DNA from: Eublepharis macularius
Taxonomy: Eukaryota; Chordata; Lepidosauria; Squamata; Eublepharidae
Length of the DNA stretch: 64,000 nt
Assembly (NCBI RefSeq): GCF_028583425.1
Contig: NC_072791.1
Location: 46,609,229 to 46,673,228 of the forward strand
Direction: 5' to 3'
This document shows positions 44,001 to 53,000 of the stretch, piece by piece (position 1 is the first letter of the stretch; each line of letters opens with the position of its first letter). The notes beneath the pieces are model-generated. The model was not told where the DNA came from. It saw only the letters and a program-made list of their open reading frames with translations, and made no database searches. The translations under genes were made by a program, and so were the position numbers.

Positions 44001-45618
44001 ACTCATTTGTGAGAAAACCAGCAAGCTTAGGACAAACCAATAAAATGCTTTTTTATAATTTACAAATATATAATTTTCTTTTTTTAAATACAGGAATTAG
44101 CCTTTTCAGCATGGCAGTTACACAAAAGATACTCTTGTCCTAAAAAGAGAAGATAACGGGACACACAAAAAAGCCACATATATATTACCCAGAGGCACAT
44201 GGTGATACCATAAAAGAATCTTACTTAAGGTATTGCAGAGGTATGAGACCATTATTCTGATCAAACTGTGTCAAAAAAAATTCCAATTCTTCTGGCAGAA
44301 TGTTCAGAAGTTGCTAAAGGTCAGGAGGTAAAATTGCCCCACTGAGGGATGTTGTCAGCCCATACCAAAATTGGTGCTTCTCGTCACAAAACGGGCCAAC
44401 AGATAGGGAATATATCTGTAAGTATAAGGTGGCCAGTTGTCTTTCAGATTCAGCACATGTAGAATTCTGGTAGTTTCCATTAGTCAGGTGTATTTCTGTG
44501 CATACACCGCATTCAGCTACTTCCTTGGTTTTTCCAGGATGTTCAAGAATTTCCCTCTGGTCATTTCTCGGGCTGAAATTAGAAGGGAAAAAAATACCAG
44601 TAAACTGGATATATTTAAAATACTTCATTTGTGAAATTCATTTAAAATGGTTTTGTGGTATCAATGTAGCAGGGTAAGATATAAAATGAAGAAATAAATC
44701 TGTGCTGCAGTTTAGAGTTCTTAGCAGCCTGGAAATAAAGGCCAAACATTGAGAACATCAAAGCTCAGCCATAATATCTACAAGCTGTCTCATTTCATCC
44801 CATACCCATTTCCTTTTTTCCGGCTACAGAATAATACCAGGGAATGTCTTCAAGATCTCTTTCAGTTTTTCTACTATATCCATCTATGAATAGAATAATC
44901 TAGAGTGCCATTACTCCTCCTCAGGGCATCTCTTCCTGGATGCTATAACCCTTCAGAGATTATGGACCTCTGTCTCCCTCCATTTCAAGATTACCTGTCC
45001 CTGGATGCTTATGATCTTAAACATAAATGAGACAGCATTTTCATTGCCCCTTGGCTGTGATGCTCCCAGGATGCTATAACATAATGGGGTTTATATTCCC
45101 TCAGTGTAGCTCATCTATGGATAGTGTGTTAAAGTAAAGTTTATAGAGCTTTGCTCTACGCCCTTGCAGTGTATTGTCATTCTGTGAATGTTTAATACAG
45201 CAAGGCAGGGCTTATATGTTTTCTTCTGCATCATCAATCTCTAGGAAGAGTACTGCAGGGTTTTACATAGCTACTTTCCTGCAGAAGTATTTCTGACTGT
45301 GAGTCTGATGATCCTAGTGAAGGTACCCTAGTGTTATGTATTTCAAGTCTAGATATATTTTTAAGGAGAACATTAGACCAATTTCCTTTTTATGTGGTAT
45401 CTTTATTTTTTGTAATGAGTAAAATGCCCATCAGCGGTAAGAGGTGGAGGTTTGTATACTGCAAAGGTCCCTGGGTGTGCAACACCTTGTGAGCTTCCCC
45501 TAAGCAATGACCACACAACTCTCTGTCAGAGTGAAGAAATACTGCGCCAAGCGCAGAGGTTTATTTTTCATTACAAGTGTCAATAGCAATTGTTTAGACA
45601 TGTAGGGTTGCAACACTT
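41066..45618. other. Long repeat-poor non-coding stretch
   Basis: About 4.5 kb nearly free of recognisable mobile elements, the longest such stretch in the window, with many TTTAAT and TAATTA words. Exceptions are a short TGCAATCC-family fragment at about 42100-42265 (AAATCCCACTGAACTCAG; GTAAACATACACAGGATT) and a small palindromic phrase at 43397-43420 (TCCCATTAAATTAATGGGA). Frames do not exceed 104 codons and carry no domain. Depletion of repeats suggests selection against insertion. Confidence 0.45.
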
Positions 45619-45661
45619 TGTTGATGATCAGGGTAGCCTTTCAATGGATGAAAATGTTTTT
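45619..45661. repeat. 43-bp direct repeat, left copy
   Basis: Identical over 43 bp to 46389-46431. The two copies bracket an approximately 0.7-kb retroposon-like insert whose poly-T begins directly after this copy. The start TGTTGATGATCAGGGTAGCC and the end GGATGAAAATGTTTTT are the same in both. Confidence 0.9.
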
Positions 45662-46370
45662 TTTTTTTAAATAAAATTTTTATTGGATTAGAATCATTTA
45701 ATTTCACATTACAATCAATTCCCCCATTTCCCAATTTCTAACCCCCTCCCTTTCCCCCCCTTTTTGTAGACTTCCAACAGTTTTCCAACCCTTTGTCCCT
45801 TTTCCCTTACTCATTTTAAATCCATCTATCTAACAAACATATACTTTCCCTTTATTCTAAGCAATAATTCTTTAACTATTTTTAATACTCTGTACCCTAT
45901 CTTTAAGTCCCTTCTTCCATGTTAGACAAACAATTTGTCCCATTTTTTCATAATTTCAAATATTTCTGTAAACCATAAACCATATAAACCATACATTCAT
46001 ATAAGTCAACCAATTTAACTTATACTCTATATGTTACTTTTTCTGCATATCTTATCTTCATTCTGCTTTAGTTATATTTAATTATATTATTATTTTTATT
46101 CTACTTTGATTATACATCTATATAACTATCATCAAAAGTTATCAATCAATTTGATCCATATATATCTTCAGGTAGACTTATTCAATTTAGTACATTATAC
46201 AATTTTTACCAAGAATAGTATTAGTTAGTCAGTCCTTATAGTTAATTATTTTCTATCAATATTCTATGTATTATTCTATATATAACAATCTAACAAGGTA
46301 GCTGCTTAGAAATTCTCATTTGCCTCTCCACCCCCTGGTAAAGTCACCCCCCTCTGCATTTTATTATGTT
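45662..46370 (-). mobile_element. L1-like retroposon fragment (antisense)
   Basis: Begins on the plus strand with T12AAATAAAATTTTTATTGG, i.e. a poly-A tail and A-rich 3' end on the minus strand, followed by C/T-rich then AT-rich text (CCCTCCCTTTCCCCCC near 45746). Its far end lies near 46370. A poly-A tail bounded by direct repeats is typical of target-primed retroposition by an L1-type machinery. No ORF survives. Confidence 0.6.
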
Positions 46371-46388
46371 TCAATAAATGGATGAAAA

Positions 46389-46431
46389 TGTTGATGATCA
46401 GGGTAGCCTTTCAATGGATGAAAATGTTTTT
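46389..46431. repeat. 43-bp direct repeat, right copy
   Basis: Exact copy of 45619-45661. Immediately to its left, 46369-46390 (TTTCAATAAATGGATGAAAATG) repeats part of the same unit with a 2-bp insertion, so the right side carries about one and a half copies. Confidence 0.9.
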
Positions 46432-47914
46432 CAACAGTTCATCTAGCCAGGCAAACGAAAAAATAGTTAATATGCCCCTCCCCCTCAGTAGGGAAAGCAC
46501 ACAGGATTGTGGGACTACAGCTCAGTGGAAGTGTTACACTTTGCATGTAGAAACTTTCAGGTTCAGTTCCTAGTATAAAGAAATAGGCCTGCTTGGCCAG
46601 AATCTATATGAACTGTGGGTCAGTGTTGATATTGTGAGAGTGAATCTACAGGAGCTTATTTTAAAGCCCAGGCGCTGTTGTTGAAGTCTCCAAGGTCAGA
46701 AGCAAGCCTGAGTGTTCCAACTAATCGCGCTCATCTGACCCAGCTGTGGTTCTCATGACAAGATGGTACATGCTAATGGTAACGCTATATGGGCTTGACA
46801 TAACTGCAAAATGTCAACCTCACATGTTATTGTGGGCACTGACTGGTTGATGAAAGCTTCTCAGGCTGCTAGGCAATTAGGAATAAATTGAATAAGTCAG
46901 TTTTGTGCTAGTGGCTTTTGGGGCCAGGTCCGGAGCTTCCTTATGGCCTTTTTCAGTTACAGATTACAACTTTGACTTGATGTCTTGGACATGGAAACTT
47001 TGACATTGACTAAGAATGCTGTGTTACACCTAACAGTTGCCATTGTGGCTTAGAATGGCAAAAGACTCTGCTGGGTATGTAAAGTGTTAGTTTTAATTAG
47101 CTGTTTTTTGTTTTTATCTATTCTTTTATACACTTTCCACATGATAATCTTTTAATGCACATTTATAATGAACAAAATATTCTTCACAACTGAGCAGCTT
47201 TTGTTTAGTTCCTGGCTTCAACCTAAACCACTGCCTGGTTTGGTCCAGCTACCTTTGTAACTTCTGTGGAGACTCTGCAGAGGTGACTCTCAAGCAGTAT
47301 TAGGTAAAGCTAGACGCTTGTTTCCCCCAGGCTCTGAGCTAGGATTTAGTTGGGGGAAATGGTGGCATTACTACCAATGCTGTATTCAGGGTTTTTTTTT
47401 TAGGACTGGGACTTTAATCCCTGATTCTACTGACTCTCATGGACCAGCTAGTTTCACTTTCTTTACACCTAAACACTGAAGTATCTCAGCAGGACTGGAA
47501 ATATTCTTTTCAGCCTGAGGCCCTGCAAGGCAACTGGCAGTCAGAGGTAACGAAATAGATGAACCATCAGTTTCATTCAACACAGAGCAGCTTCATAACC
47601 TATATGCCATGTATGGAGATAGAGGGGGGTAGACTCCACCTCACACTCATAGACACACAAGCCTTTCCCACCCCATTGCCACCCAGGCAAGTAAAGGCTG
47701 GGAGTCCACTGCCACACACCACCTGTCTAGCCCCGATTACAGCAGGCAGAAAGCCCTGATCCAAAACCTCACAGGGTCCCCTCTTTCCTCTTCCAGAGGC
47801 TCCACCAGACAGGCAGCCATTTCCCTGTATGTACCTCCCCTCACCCAGCTACAGCCCGGGGCTATTGGGGAAAAAGGAACTCAGAAGTTACTTTCCATTA
47901 ATATAGGCTGCCAC
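46432..47914. other. Mostly unassigned, with one decayed tRNA-SINE
   Basis: 46509-46640 is a degenerate plus-strand tRNA-derived SINE (GACTACAGCTCAGTGGAAGT A-box region; CAGGTTCAGTTCC B box; GTGGGTCAGTGTTGATATTG body). The remaining sequence to 47914 shows no gene or repeat that I recognise. Confidence 0.45.
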
Positions 47915-48168
47915 TGAGAACCAGTTTAGTGTAGTGGTTAAGAGTGCGGGACTCTAATCTGGAGAACCAGGTTTGATTCCCTGTACCTCCACTTGAAGCC
48001 AGCTGGGTGACCTTGGGCTAGTCAGTTCTCTGGAGCTCTCTCAGCCCCACCCACCCCACAGGGTATTTGTTGTGGAGATAATGATATACTTTGCAAACCG
48101 CTCTGAGTGGGTGTTAAGCTGTCCTGAAGGACAGTATATAAATTGAATGTTGTTGTTGTTACTATTTA
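47915..48168 (+). mobile_element. CORE-SINE (MIR-like), full length
   Basis: The complete order is visible: AGTTTAGTGTAGTGGTTAAG (tRNA-like A box), GAACCAGGTTTGATTCCC (B box), GCCAGCTGGGTGACCTTGGG, CCACCCCACAGGGTATTTGT (CORE), CTTTGCAAACCGCTCTGAGT, ATATAAATTGAATG and a GTTGTTGTT tail. It is the best reference copy in the window for this subfamily. Confidence 0.9.
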
Positions 48169-48246
48169 GACCAGGCCCATTTAATGTGACCAGAGCGTTT
48201 GGGTGTGTCAGATACTTCCCCACAGCTAACAATCTCAAGCCAGCCA

Positions 48247-48438
48247 AGAAAATAGTAAAGAATCCAGTAGCACCTTTAAGACTAACCAACTTTATTGTTT
48301 ATTATGTGTGCATCTGATGAAGAGAACTGTGGTTCTCGAAAGCTTATGCTACAATAAAGTTGGTTAATCTTAAAGGTGCTAATGGACTCTTTACTATTTT
48401 GTGACTACAGACTAACATGGCTAACTCCTCTGGATCTA
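48247..48438 (+). mobile_element. PLE tail palindrome
   Basis: The left arm TCCAGTAGCACCTTTAAGAC / TAACCAACTTTATTGT (48255-48292) pairs with the right arm ACAATAAAGTTGGTTAATCT / TAAAGGTGCTAATGGACT (48351-48392). Between them sits a hammerhead core (48310-48349). The right side ends with GACTACAGACTAACATGGCT and AACTCCTCTGGATC. A second copy is at 56093-56293 and a decayed one at 12181-12330. Solitary tails like this are typical of 5'-truncated PLE copies. Confidence 0.75.
48310..48349 (+). ncRNA. Hammerhead ribozyme (PLE type), complete core
   Basis: All parts of a type I hammerhead are visible in 40 nt. Stem I is GCAT (48310-48313) paired with ATGC (48346-48349). The core CTGATGA spans 48314-48320. 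Stem II is AGAGAAC paired with GTTCTC round a TGTG loop. The core GAA is followed by AGCT, a minimal palindromic stem III, with predicted cleavage after T at 48345 (sequence CTT). Every invariant core base is present. PLE hammerheads with 1-2 bp stem III are known and thought to need dimers. Activity is likely but not shown. Confidence 0.8.
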
Positions 48439-48764
48439 AGCCAGCTAGGGTTAAACAAAACAAAAACAAACTTTATTTACACAATGGAATATAGGAATGA
48501 ACAGATTTTAAACTACCAAACAGAATGGGGTTGAACAGGAAAGGTTTCAAAGTAAAAGAACAGATTAACAGCCAGTTAATTTTCTGTCTCTCTGAGCAGC
48601 ATCTCAAATCCTTCTCCCCTGTTAGTTTCTCAGAAACCTCCTTTTCCCCTTTAACAGAGTCTAAGTTTAATTGGCCCATCTTTCCATCTGCACCCATTGG
48701 CTGTCTCTCAGGAGAGGCGGAGCTGGAACCAGTCCTGTCAGTCACACCATTTTATAAATAAAAA
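48439..48764. other. Unassigned non-coding sequence
   Basis: No gene. The 90-codon antisense and 78-codon sense frames overlap and lack motifs. Confidence 0.4.
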
Positions 48765-49505
48765 CAGTGTTGCACTTACCTATAACTGTTGTTCGTCGAG
48801 TATCTTCTATGCAAAAACACATTGGGACTGCGCACGCGCAGGTCTGCCGTGGAGAGACTTTTCTAGCTTGAAATCTGTTAATGGGGTGCTTGCCCGTTCT
48901 GCGCATGCGCAGCCTCATTCCCGCCAAAAACGTGGTTGCTAGGGTGAGCACCCCCAGATTCCCTCAGTTCTCCTGAGCCGCAGGAGAGACAGTTAAATAA
49001 CACTCACAGCGGGGCAGGAGGGAGGGAATGTGTGTCTGCACAGAAGATACTCAATGAACAACAGTTACAGGTAAGTGCAACACTGTTTTCATCGCTGTCC
49101 TGTGCAGCCCCACATTGTGAGTACAGCGAGCTACTCACCAATAAAGGCGAGTGTGAGTTCTCAGCCAAAGAGCGAGTGAAGTACAGCTGTGCCAATTGCT
49201 GAGTCTCGTCTTGCATTTGTGTCCACAGAATAGTGCCAGATGAATGTATCGGGAGAAGCCCAAGATGCAGCTTGGCAGACATCCTTGACAGGAATTCCAC
49301 GAAGAAATGCAGCTGAAGCAGCCTGAGCTCATGTGGAAAGGGCTTTAGCCAGAAACGGACATTCCAAAACATTAAACCACAGTTTAATAGTGGAAACAAT
49401 CCATCTAGACAAAGACTGAGAGGAAGCTGCAAGCTCTTTTCGTGCACCAGCATAACAGATAAACAAAGATGCAGATTTCCTGATACCCTTTGTTCTATGC
49501 AGATA
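48765..49505 (-). mobile_element. DIRS retrotransposon, 3' fragment (older copy)
   Basis: Starts with CAGTGTTGCACTTACCTATA, the outer end of a DIRS inverted terminal repeat (compare CAGTGTTTCACTTACCTGTA at 57601). At about 49044-49112 lies the internal complementary region: GAACAACAGTTACAGGTAAG followed by TGCAACACTGTTTTCATCGC. Upstream on the minus strand (ending at the TGA at 49161-49163) is the C-terminus of the tyrosine recombinase, with CQAASWASPDTF and the catalytic-tyrosine block FIWHYSVD. The element breaks off near 49505, just before a PLE. It belongs to a different subfamily from the 57.6-kb element but has the same architecture. Confidence 0.75.
49161..49345 (-). pseudogene. DIRS tyrosine recombinase, C-terminal remnant
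   Basis: A frame ending at TGA 49161-49163 encodes, in order, QAASAAFLRGIPVKDV, CQAASWASPDTF, WHYSVDTNARRDS and AIGTAVLHSLFG. The pattern matches residues 465-518 of the recombinase at 58009-59565 (CKAATWASADMF, KHYALDV, ETAVGTAVLQSIF). The WHY tyrosine is the presumed nucleophile. The R and HxxR boxes lie upstream in DNA that is missing or too decayed to read. It is non-functional. Confidence 0.75.
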
Positions 49506-49572
49506 GTAAAATAAAGACTATGGTTGTTGTGGATTTTCCAGGCTGTATAGCCGTGGTCTTGGCATTGTAGTT

Positions 49573-49613
49573 CCTGACGTTTCGCCAGCAGCTGTGACTG
49601 GCATCTTCAGAGG
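49573..49613 (-). ncRNA. Hammerhead ribozyme in PLE 3' UTR
   Basis: The minus strand reads CCT (stem I), CTGAAGA (core CUGANGA, 49604-49610), stem II TGCCAG...CTGGCG, then GAA and ACGT, a palindromic minimal stem III. The GTC cleavage triplet lies at 49576-49578, followed by AGG closing stem I. All invariant bases are in place. The position, downstream of the GIY-YIG frame, is where PLE hammerheads are known to lie. A short stem I and 2-bp stem III suggest weak or dimer-dependent activity. Confidence 0.75.
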
Positions 49614-49681
49614 TGTAGCACCGAAAGACAGAGATCTCTCAGTGTCACAGTGTGGGAAAGATGTTGGCAGGTAATTTATAT

Positions 49682-50617
49682 CTACTCAGGAAGGTGGGGT
49701 TGGGCTGAGTCATCCTGTAAGAGTTTCCCAGGGTGTGGAATGCTAATCGAGGGAGGCTTCACTGTATCCTGAGGAAATTCTTTTGCATATGGATTGGTGC
49801 TTGATATGCTAATCTTCTCTGCAGGGCTATTGTAGGGTATAGAGTCTTTTGTTAGCCTGGTGTTTTTCAGGACTGGAAACCATGCTCTATTCATTCTTAA
49901 AGTCTCTTCTTTCCTGTTGAAATTGTGCTTATGCTTATGGATTTCAATGGCTTCCCTGTGCAATCTGACGAAGTAGTTGGAAGTGTTGTCCAGTATTTTA
50001 GTGTCCTGGAATAGGATACTGTGTCCTGTTTGAGTTAGGCTATGTTCAGCCACTGCTGATTTTTCCGGATGGTCAAGTCTGCAGTGTCTTTCATGTTCTT
50101 TTATTCTTGTCTGGATGCTACGCTGTGTGGTCCCGATGTAAACTTGTCCACAGCTGCAGGGTATGTGGTATACTCCTGCAGAGGTGAGGGGGTCTCTACT
50201 GTCTTTTGCTGATCGTAGCATCTGTTGTATTTTTCTGGTGGGTCTGAATACTGCTTGAAGGTTGTGCTTTTTCATAAGCTTTCCCATCTGATCAGTGATT
50301 CCTTTGATATATGGCAAAAACACTTTTCCTGTGGGAGACTGTTTTTCCTTGGTTGTTTGATTTATGCTTGGTTTAATTGCTCTTCTGATTTCATTTCTGG
50401 AGTAGCCATTTGATTGGAGTGTGTGGTTTAGATGATTAGTTTCCTTGTTGAGAAAGTGCGGTTCACATATCAGTCTTGCATGGTCTACTAATGTTTTTAT
50501 TATGCCTCTTTTCTGTTGAGGGTGGTGATTGGAGTTTTTGTGTAAGTACCAATCCGTGTGAATTGGTTTCCTGTAGACTTTGTGACTTAACTGAAAGTTT
50601 GCTTTGCGGATGACCAA
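49682..50617 (-). CDS. PLE C-terminal protein: RT thumb region plus GIY-YIG endonuclease (311 codons)
   Basis: Open for 311 codons, ending at 49682. The N-terminal part (residues 1-140) resembles the region following the RT fingers and palm in PLE proteins (VYRKPIHTDWYLHKNSNHHP is a PLE landmark). Residues 146-220 form the GIY-YIG nuclease: GVY at 148-150, a CSC pair at 154-156, YIG at 160-162, R171 and E174-H175 (RIKEHERHCR). PLE proteins pair an RT related to telomerase RT with this nuclease, which nicks the target. The first Met is not a real start: the polyprotein continued upstream, where FVDD is still readable at 50815-50848 beyond an insertion. The copy cannot make the whole protein. 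The preserved frame suggests fairly recent activity of the family. Confidence 0.8.
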   Translation of the reverse strand: MVIRKANFQLSHKVYRKPIHTDWYLHKNSNHHPQQKRGIIKTLVDHARLICEPHFLNKETNHLNHTLQSNGYSRNEIRRAIKPSINQTTKEKQSPTGKVFLPYIKGITDQMGKLMKKHNLQAVFRPTRKIQQMLRSAKDSRDPLTSAGVYHIPCSCGQVYIGTTQRSIQTRIKEHERHCRLDHPEKSAVAEHSLTQTGHSILFQDTKILDNTSNYFVRLHREAIEIHKHKHNFNRKEETLRMNRAWFPVLKNTRLTKDSIPYNSPAEKISISSTNPYAKEFPQDTVKPPSISIPHPGKLLQDDSAQPHLPE

Positions 50618-50639
50618 GTATCTAGAAATGGAAGTTTCC

Positions 50640-50763
50640 CCCCGACTTCAGCTGTGTCCTGGCTTTTGATCCTTTATTATCTCCCAAAGACATAAATGTA
50701 AATAATTCACATGGTGAATTGTATGTTCAGGTGCATTCACATGGTGAATTGTATGTTCAGGTG
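50640..50763. repeat. Templated insertion plus 30-bp tandem duplication in PLE
   Basis: 50645-50710 is nearly identical to 51367-51435 (both run from CTTCAGCTGTGTCCTGGCTT through TTATTATCTCCCAAAGACAT to AATAATTCACAT). Directly after it, a 30-bp unit starting ATTCACATGGTGAATTGTAT is present twice (50705-50734, 50735-50763). The insertion interrupts the PLE protein between its RT part and the downstream frame. Confidence 0.85.
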
Positions 50764-50870
50764 GATATTGTTGAGGTGGTTTAAAAACTCCATCAATTCT
50801 TCCTCACTGTGGCTCCAAATGATAAAGGTATCATCTACAAACCAGAACCACCCCCGTGCCCCTGCCCAAA

Positions 50871-51162
50871 CACTCCCTGGCACAGTCATATTAGAAGTTT
50901 TCAAAAGTGTAACTGATCTGTGCTACTCTTGCTTGAGAGCGTAAGAACAAACAAATTATTTGTAAGGTCAGACAAGACACATCTCCACTTAGTCCAACAT
51001 TTTTTTTGCAGAAATCCAAGCAACCATAATGCAATTAGCATGCTCACCAGAAATTGGTCAGTGGTCCACCAATAGATCAAGATTTACCTTCTGCATATGC
51101 CTGATTTATAAGGCTGCAGTAAGTAACAATACTGAAGTGGAGGCACCCCCCAGATACTTTAG
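50871..51162. other. Unassigned non-coding sequence
   Basis: No gene or repeat recognised. Confidence 0.4.
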
Positions 51163-51340
51163 GGGATGCAGCTGTAGCTCAGGGCTGATGTTCAATGTTC
51201 AACCCTCTGAATCTCCAGTTAAATGTAATAGTAGTCAATGAGAAAGACTTCCACCTGAAATCCCAGAGAGCTGTGGAGTAGACAATACTGACCTCAACAG
51301 GCCAAACGTCTGAGCCAGTATAAGGTGGTTTCATATGTTC
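51163..51340 (+). mobile_element. tRNA-derived SINE, diverged
   Basis: GGATGCAGCTGTAGCTCAGG (head), GTTCAACCCTCTGAATCTCC (B-box region), GTGGAGTAGACAATACTGAC and GAGCCAGTATAAGGTGGTTT with a TCATATGTTC end. Same family as 18675-19113, with the middle of the head deleted. Confidence 0.65.
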
Positions 51341-51559
51341 CACATGGGTATCAAGTAGTTTTTTCCTAACTTCAGCTGTGTCCTAGCTTTTGATCCTTTA
51401 TTATCTCCCAAAGACATCAATGTAAATAATTCACATTCTATGGAAGAAAGTAAATACAGCATGCCACACTGATGGGCATTCTGATACAGTAAGGTCATTG
51501 GTTAGGCTGTGGCTGAGAAATTGCAGGCATTTCTGGCTGAGACATCTTCCCTTAGCCTA

Positions 51560-52450
51560 TTTCAGTCTTTCAGGCTGTTTTGCGACTAAAACAGCACCAT
51601 TGTATCTCCAATACAACTGGATAAGGGCAATCCAGTACTGTTGATATTGTTAGACCTATCAGCAGGGATAAAAGGGACAGCCCTCCACTGGTTTCCTCAG
51701 TGTCTTGCTGGCAGGAAACAATTTTCATAGGAGAGGCAGAAACAGCTGCCTGGGACCTGACGTGTGGGGTGCCCCAAGAATCCATTTTATCTCCAGTGCT
51801 CTTTGATCTGTATGTAAAATCTTTGGCTCAAGAGTTTTGGAATAGGTTGTCACTTATATGTGGATGACACCAAGCATTATGTATCATTACTGAAGCCTTA
51901 AGAACTAGCTGTGAAGGTGCTTGGCCAGTATCCTGAGGCTGTGGTTAAGTGACTAAGGTTAACAAAAGAAAGCTGGTTGGGAAAGCAGAGTGCTTTGCTA
52001 GTGTTGATCAACCAGCTTTAGATTTTTTAAAAAATATTTTCCTCATTTATATCCTGTCTTTCTCCCCAGTAGGAATCCAAAGGTGCTTACATCATTCTCT
52101 TCTCCATTTTATCCTCACAACAATCCTGTGAGGCAGACTAGGCTAAGAGTGAGAGACTGGCCCAAAATCACCATGTAAGCTTCCATGTCAGAGTATGGAT
52201 TTAAGCCTGGGTCTCTGAAATCCCAGTATGATGCTCCAATCACTACACCACCACTGGGGTTAAGTTTCTCTAGTAAATAAAATTAAAGCCTGAGAGCGCT
52301 CTTGGACCCAGCCTAGTTTATGGATAAGCAGGTCAGTGCTGTTGCTAAGAGCACTTTTCAATTACATCTGGCTCATAAGCTGGCCTCTTATTTATACTTT
52401 GCTGATCTAGCCACACCAATATCCTAAGCTTCAGACCAGACCACCGTAAT
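51560..52450 (+). mobile_element. L2/CR1-clade LINE, RT fragment, split by a SINE
   Basis: The plus strand shows an eroded reverse transcriptase: TGCGGTGTGCC-like GACGTGTGGGGTGCCCCAAG (GVPQ), ATTTTATCTCCAGTGCTCTTTG (ILSPVLF) and TCTTTGATCTGTATG, then CACTTATATGTGGATGACACC (YVDDT, the catalytic box) near 51851, followed by thumb-region text to 52450. It is broken by frameshifts and by a CORE-SINE (52030-52258). A second LINE (CR1) interrupts it at about 52452-52648, after which L2-like 3' text resumes to about 53000. Confidence 0.65.
52030..52258 (-). mobile_element. CORE-SINE nested in LINE
   Basis: Antisense landmarks: CTCATTTATATCCTGTCTTT (tail), TTTTATCCTCACAACAATCC and TGTGAGGCAGACTAGGCTAA (CORE), GGATTTAAGCCTGGGTCTCT (B box), CCAATCACTACACCACCACT (5' end). 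Inserted in the L2/CR1-type RT fragment. Confidence 0.75.
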
Positions 52451-52451
52451 G

Positions 52452-52648
52452 CACTCCATGTACACGGTCAGAGTAGTTCAAAAGTGGAATCAGCTGCCTA
52501 GGGAGGTGGTGAGCTCCCCGTCACTGGCAGTTTTCAAGAAGAGGCTGGATGAATACTTGTCAGAGATGCTTTAGGCTGATCCTGCACTGGGCAGGGGATT
52601 GGACTAGATGGTCTGTATGGCCCCTTCCAACTCTATGATTCTATGTGA
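52452..52648 (+). mobile_element. CR1 LINE 3' end
   Basis: Unmistakable CR1 tail: AAGTGGAATCAGCTGCCTAG, GAGGTGGTGAGCTCCCCGTC, AGAGGCTGGATGAATACTTG, GGGATTGGACTAGATGGTCT and CTTCCAACTCTATGATTCTATG. The ATTCTATG end is the diagnostic CR1 terminal octamer. Well preserved and inserted in an older LINE. Confidence 0.9.
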
Positions 52649-53000
52649 ATGCTCATGCCATGTCAATTGCATTAGTAGTCTATTTGCTTTGGGGCCTAAT
52701 TCCAAGTGCTAATTATCTCCTTTAAATCCCTTCATGGCCAGGGGGCCTTATGCCTCTCAAACTGAATCTCCCAATTTACCCCCACGTGCCAATTACACTC
52801 CTCAGATAGCCTCCTGCTGGTACCCTCACCTATGAGTGTCTCGTTTGGCAACAGTTAGGTCACAGGCTCTCTCTGTGGCAGATCCATTCCTCTGGAATGG
52901 CCTTCCAGAGTGGTTGCAGCAGGTACTTTCAGTTGTTGCATTCAGGAAAATGTGTATGATTGTTCTATTCCGGAGCTGAAGGGTATAACTATTTTAAATA
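52649..53000 (+). mobile_element. L2/CR1-type LINE, 3' continuation
   Basis: Text after the CR1 insertion (CTTTAAATCCCTTCATGGCC, GGCAGATCCATTCCTCTGGA, ATGGCCTTCCAGAGTGG) resembles the C-terminal region of L2-type LINEs and would continue 51560-52450. No frame. Confidence 0.5.

Larger units (their letters stand above)
49515..50870 (-). mobile_element. Penelope-like element, 3' half with intact GIY-YIG frame
   Basis: Spans, on the minus strand, the RT region with FWFVDDTFIIW (50815-50848), the long 3' frame (49682-50617) and a 3' UTR with the conserved phrase GGCGAAACGTCAGGAACTAC (hammerhead, 49573-49613), ending near 49515 with AATCCACAACAACC-type text. A 65-bp insertion and a 30-bp tandem duplication (50640-50763) separate the RT from the downstream frame. 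5'-truncated. Confidence 0.8.

Noticed and set aside
49004-49453. 149-codon minus-strand open frame in the old DIRS fragment
   Set aside because: The recombinase C-terminus is read in a different phase (ending 49161). This frame is its shadow.
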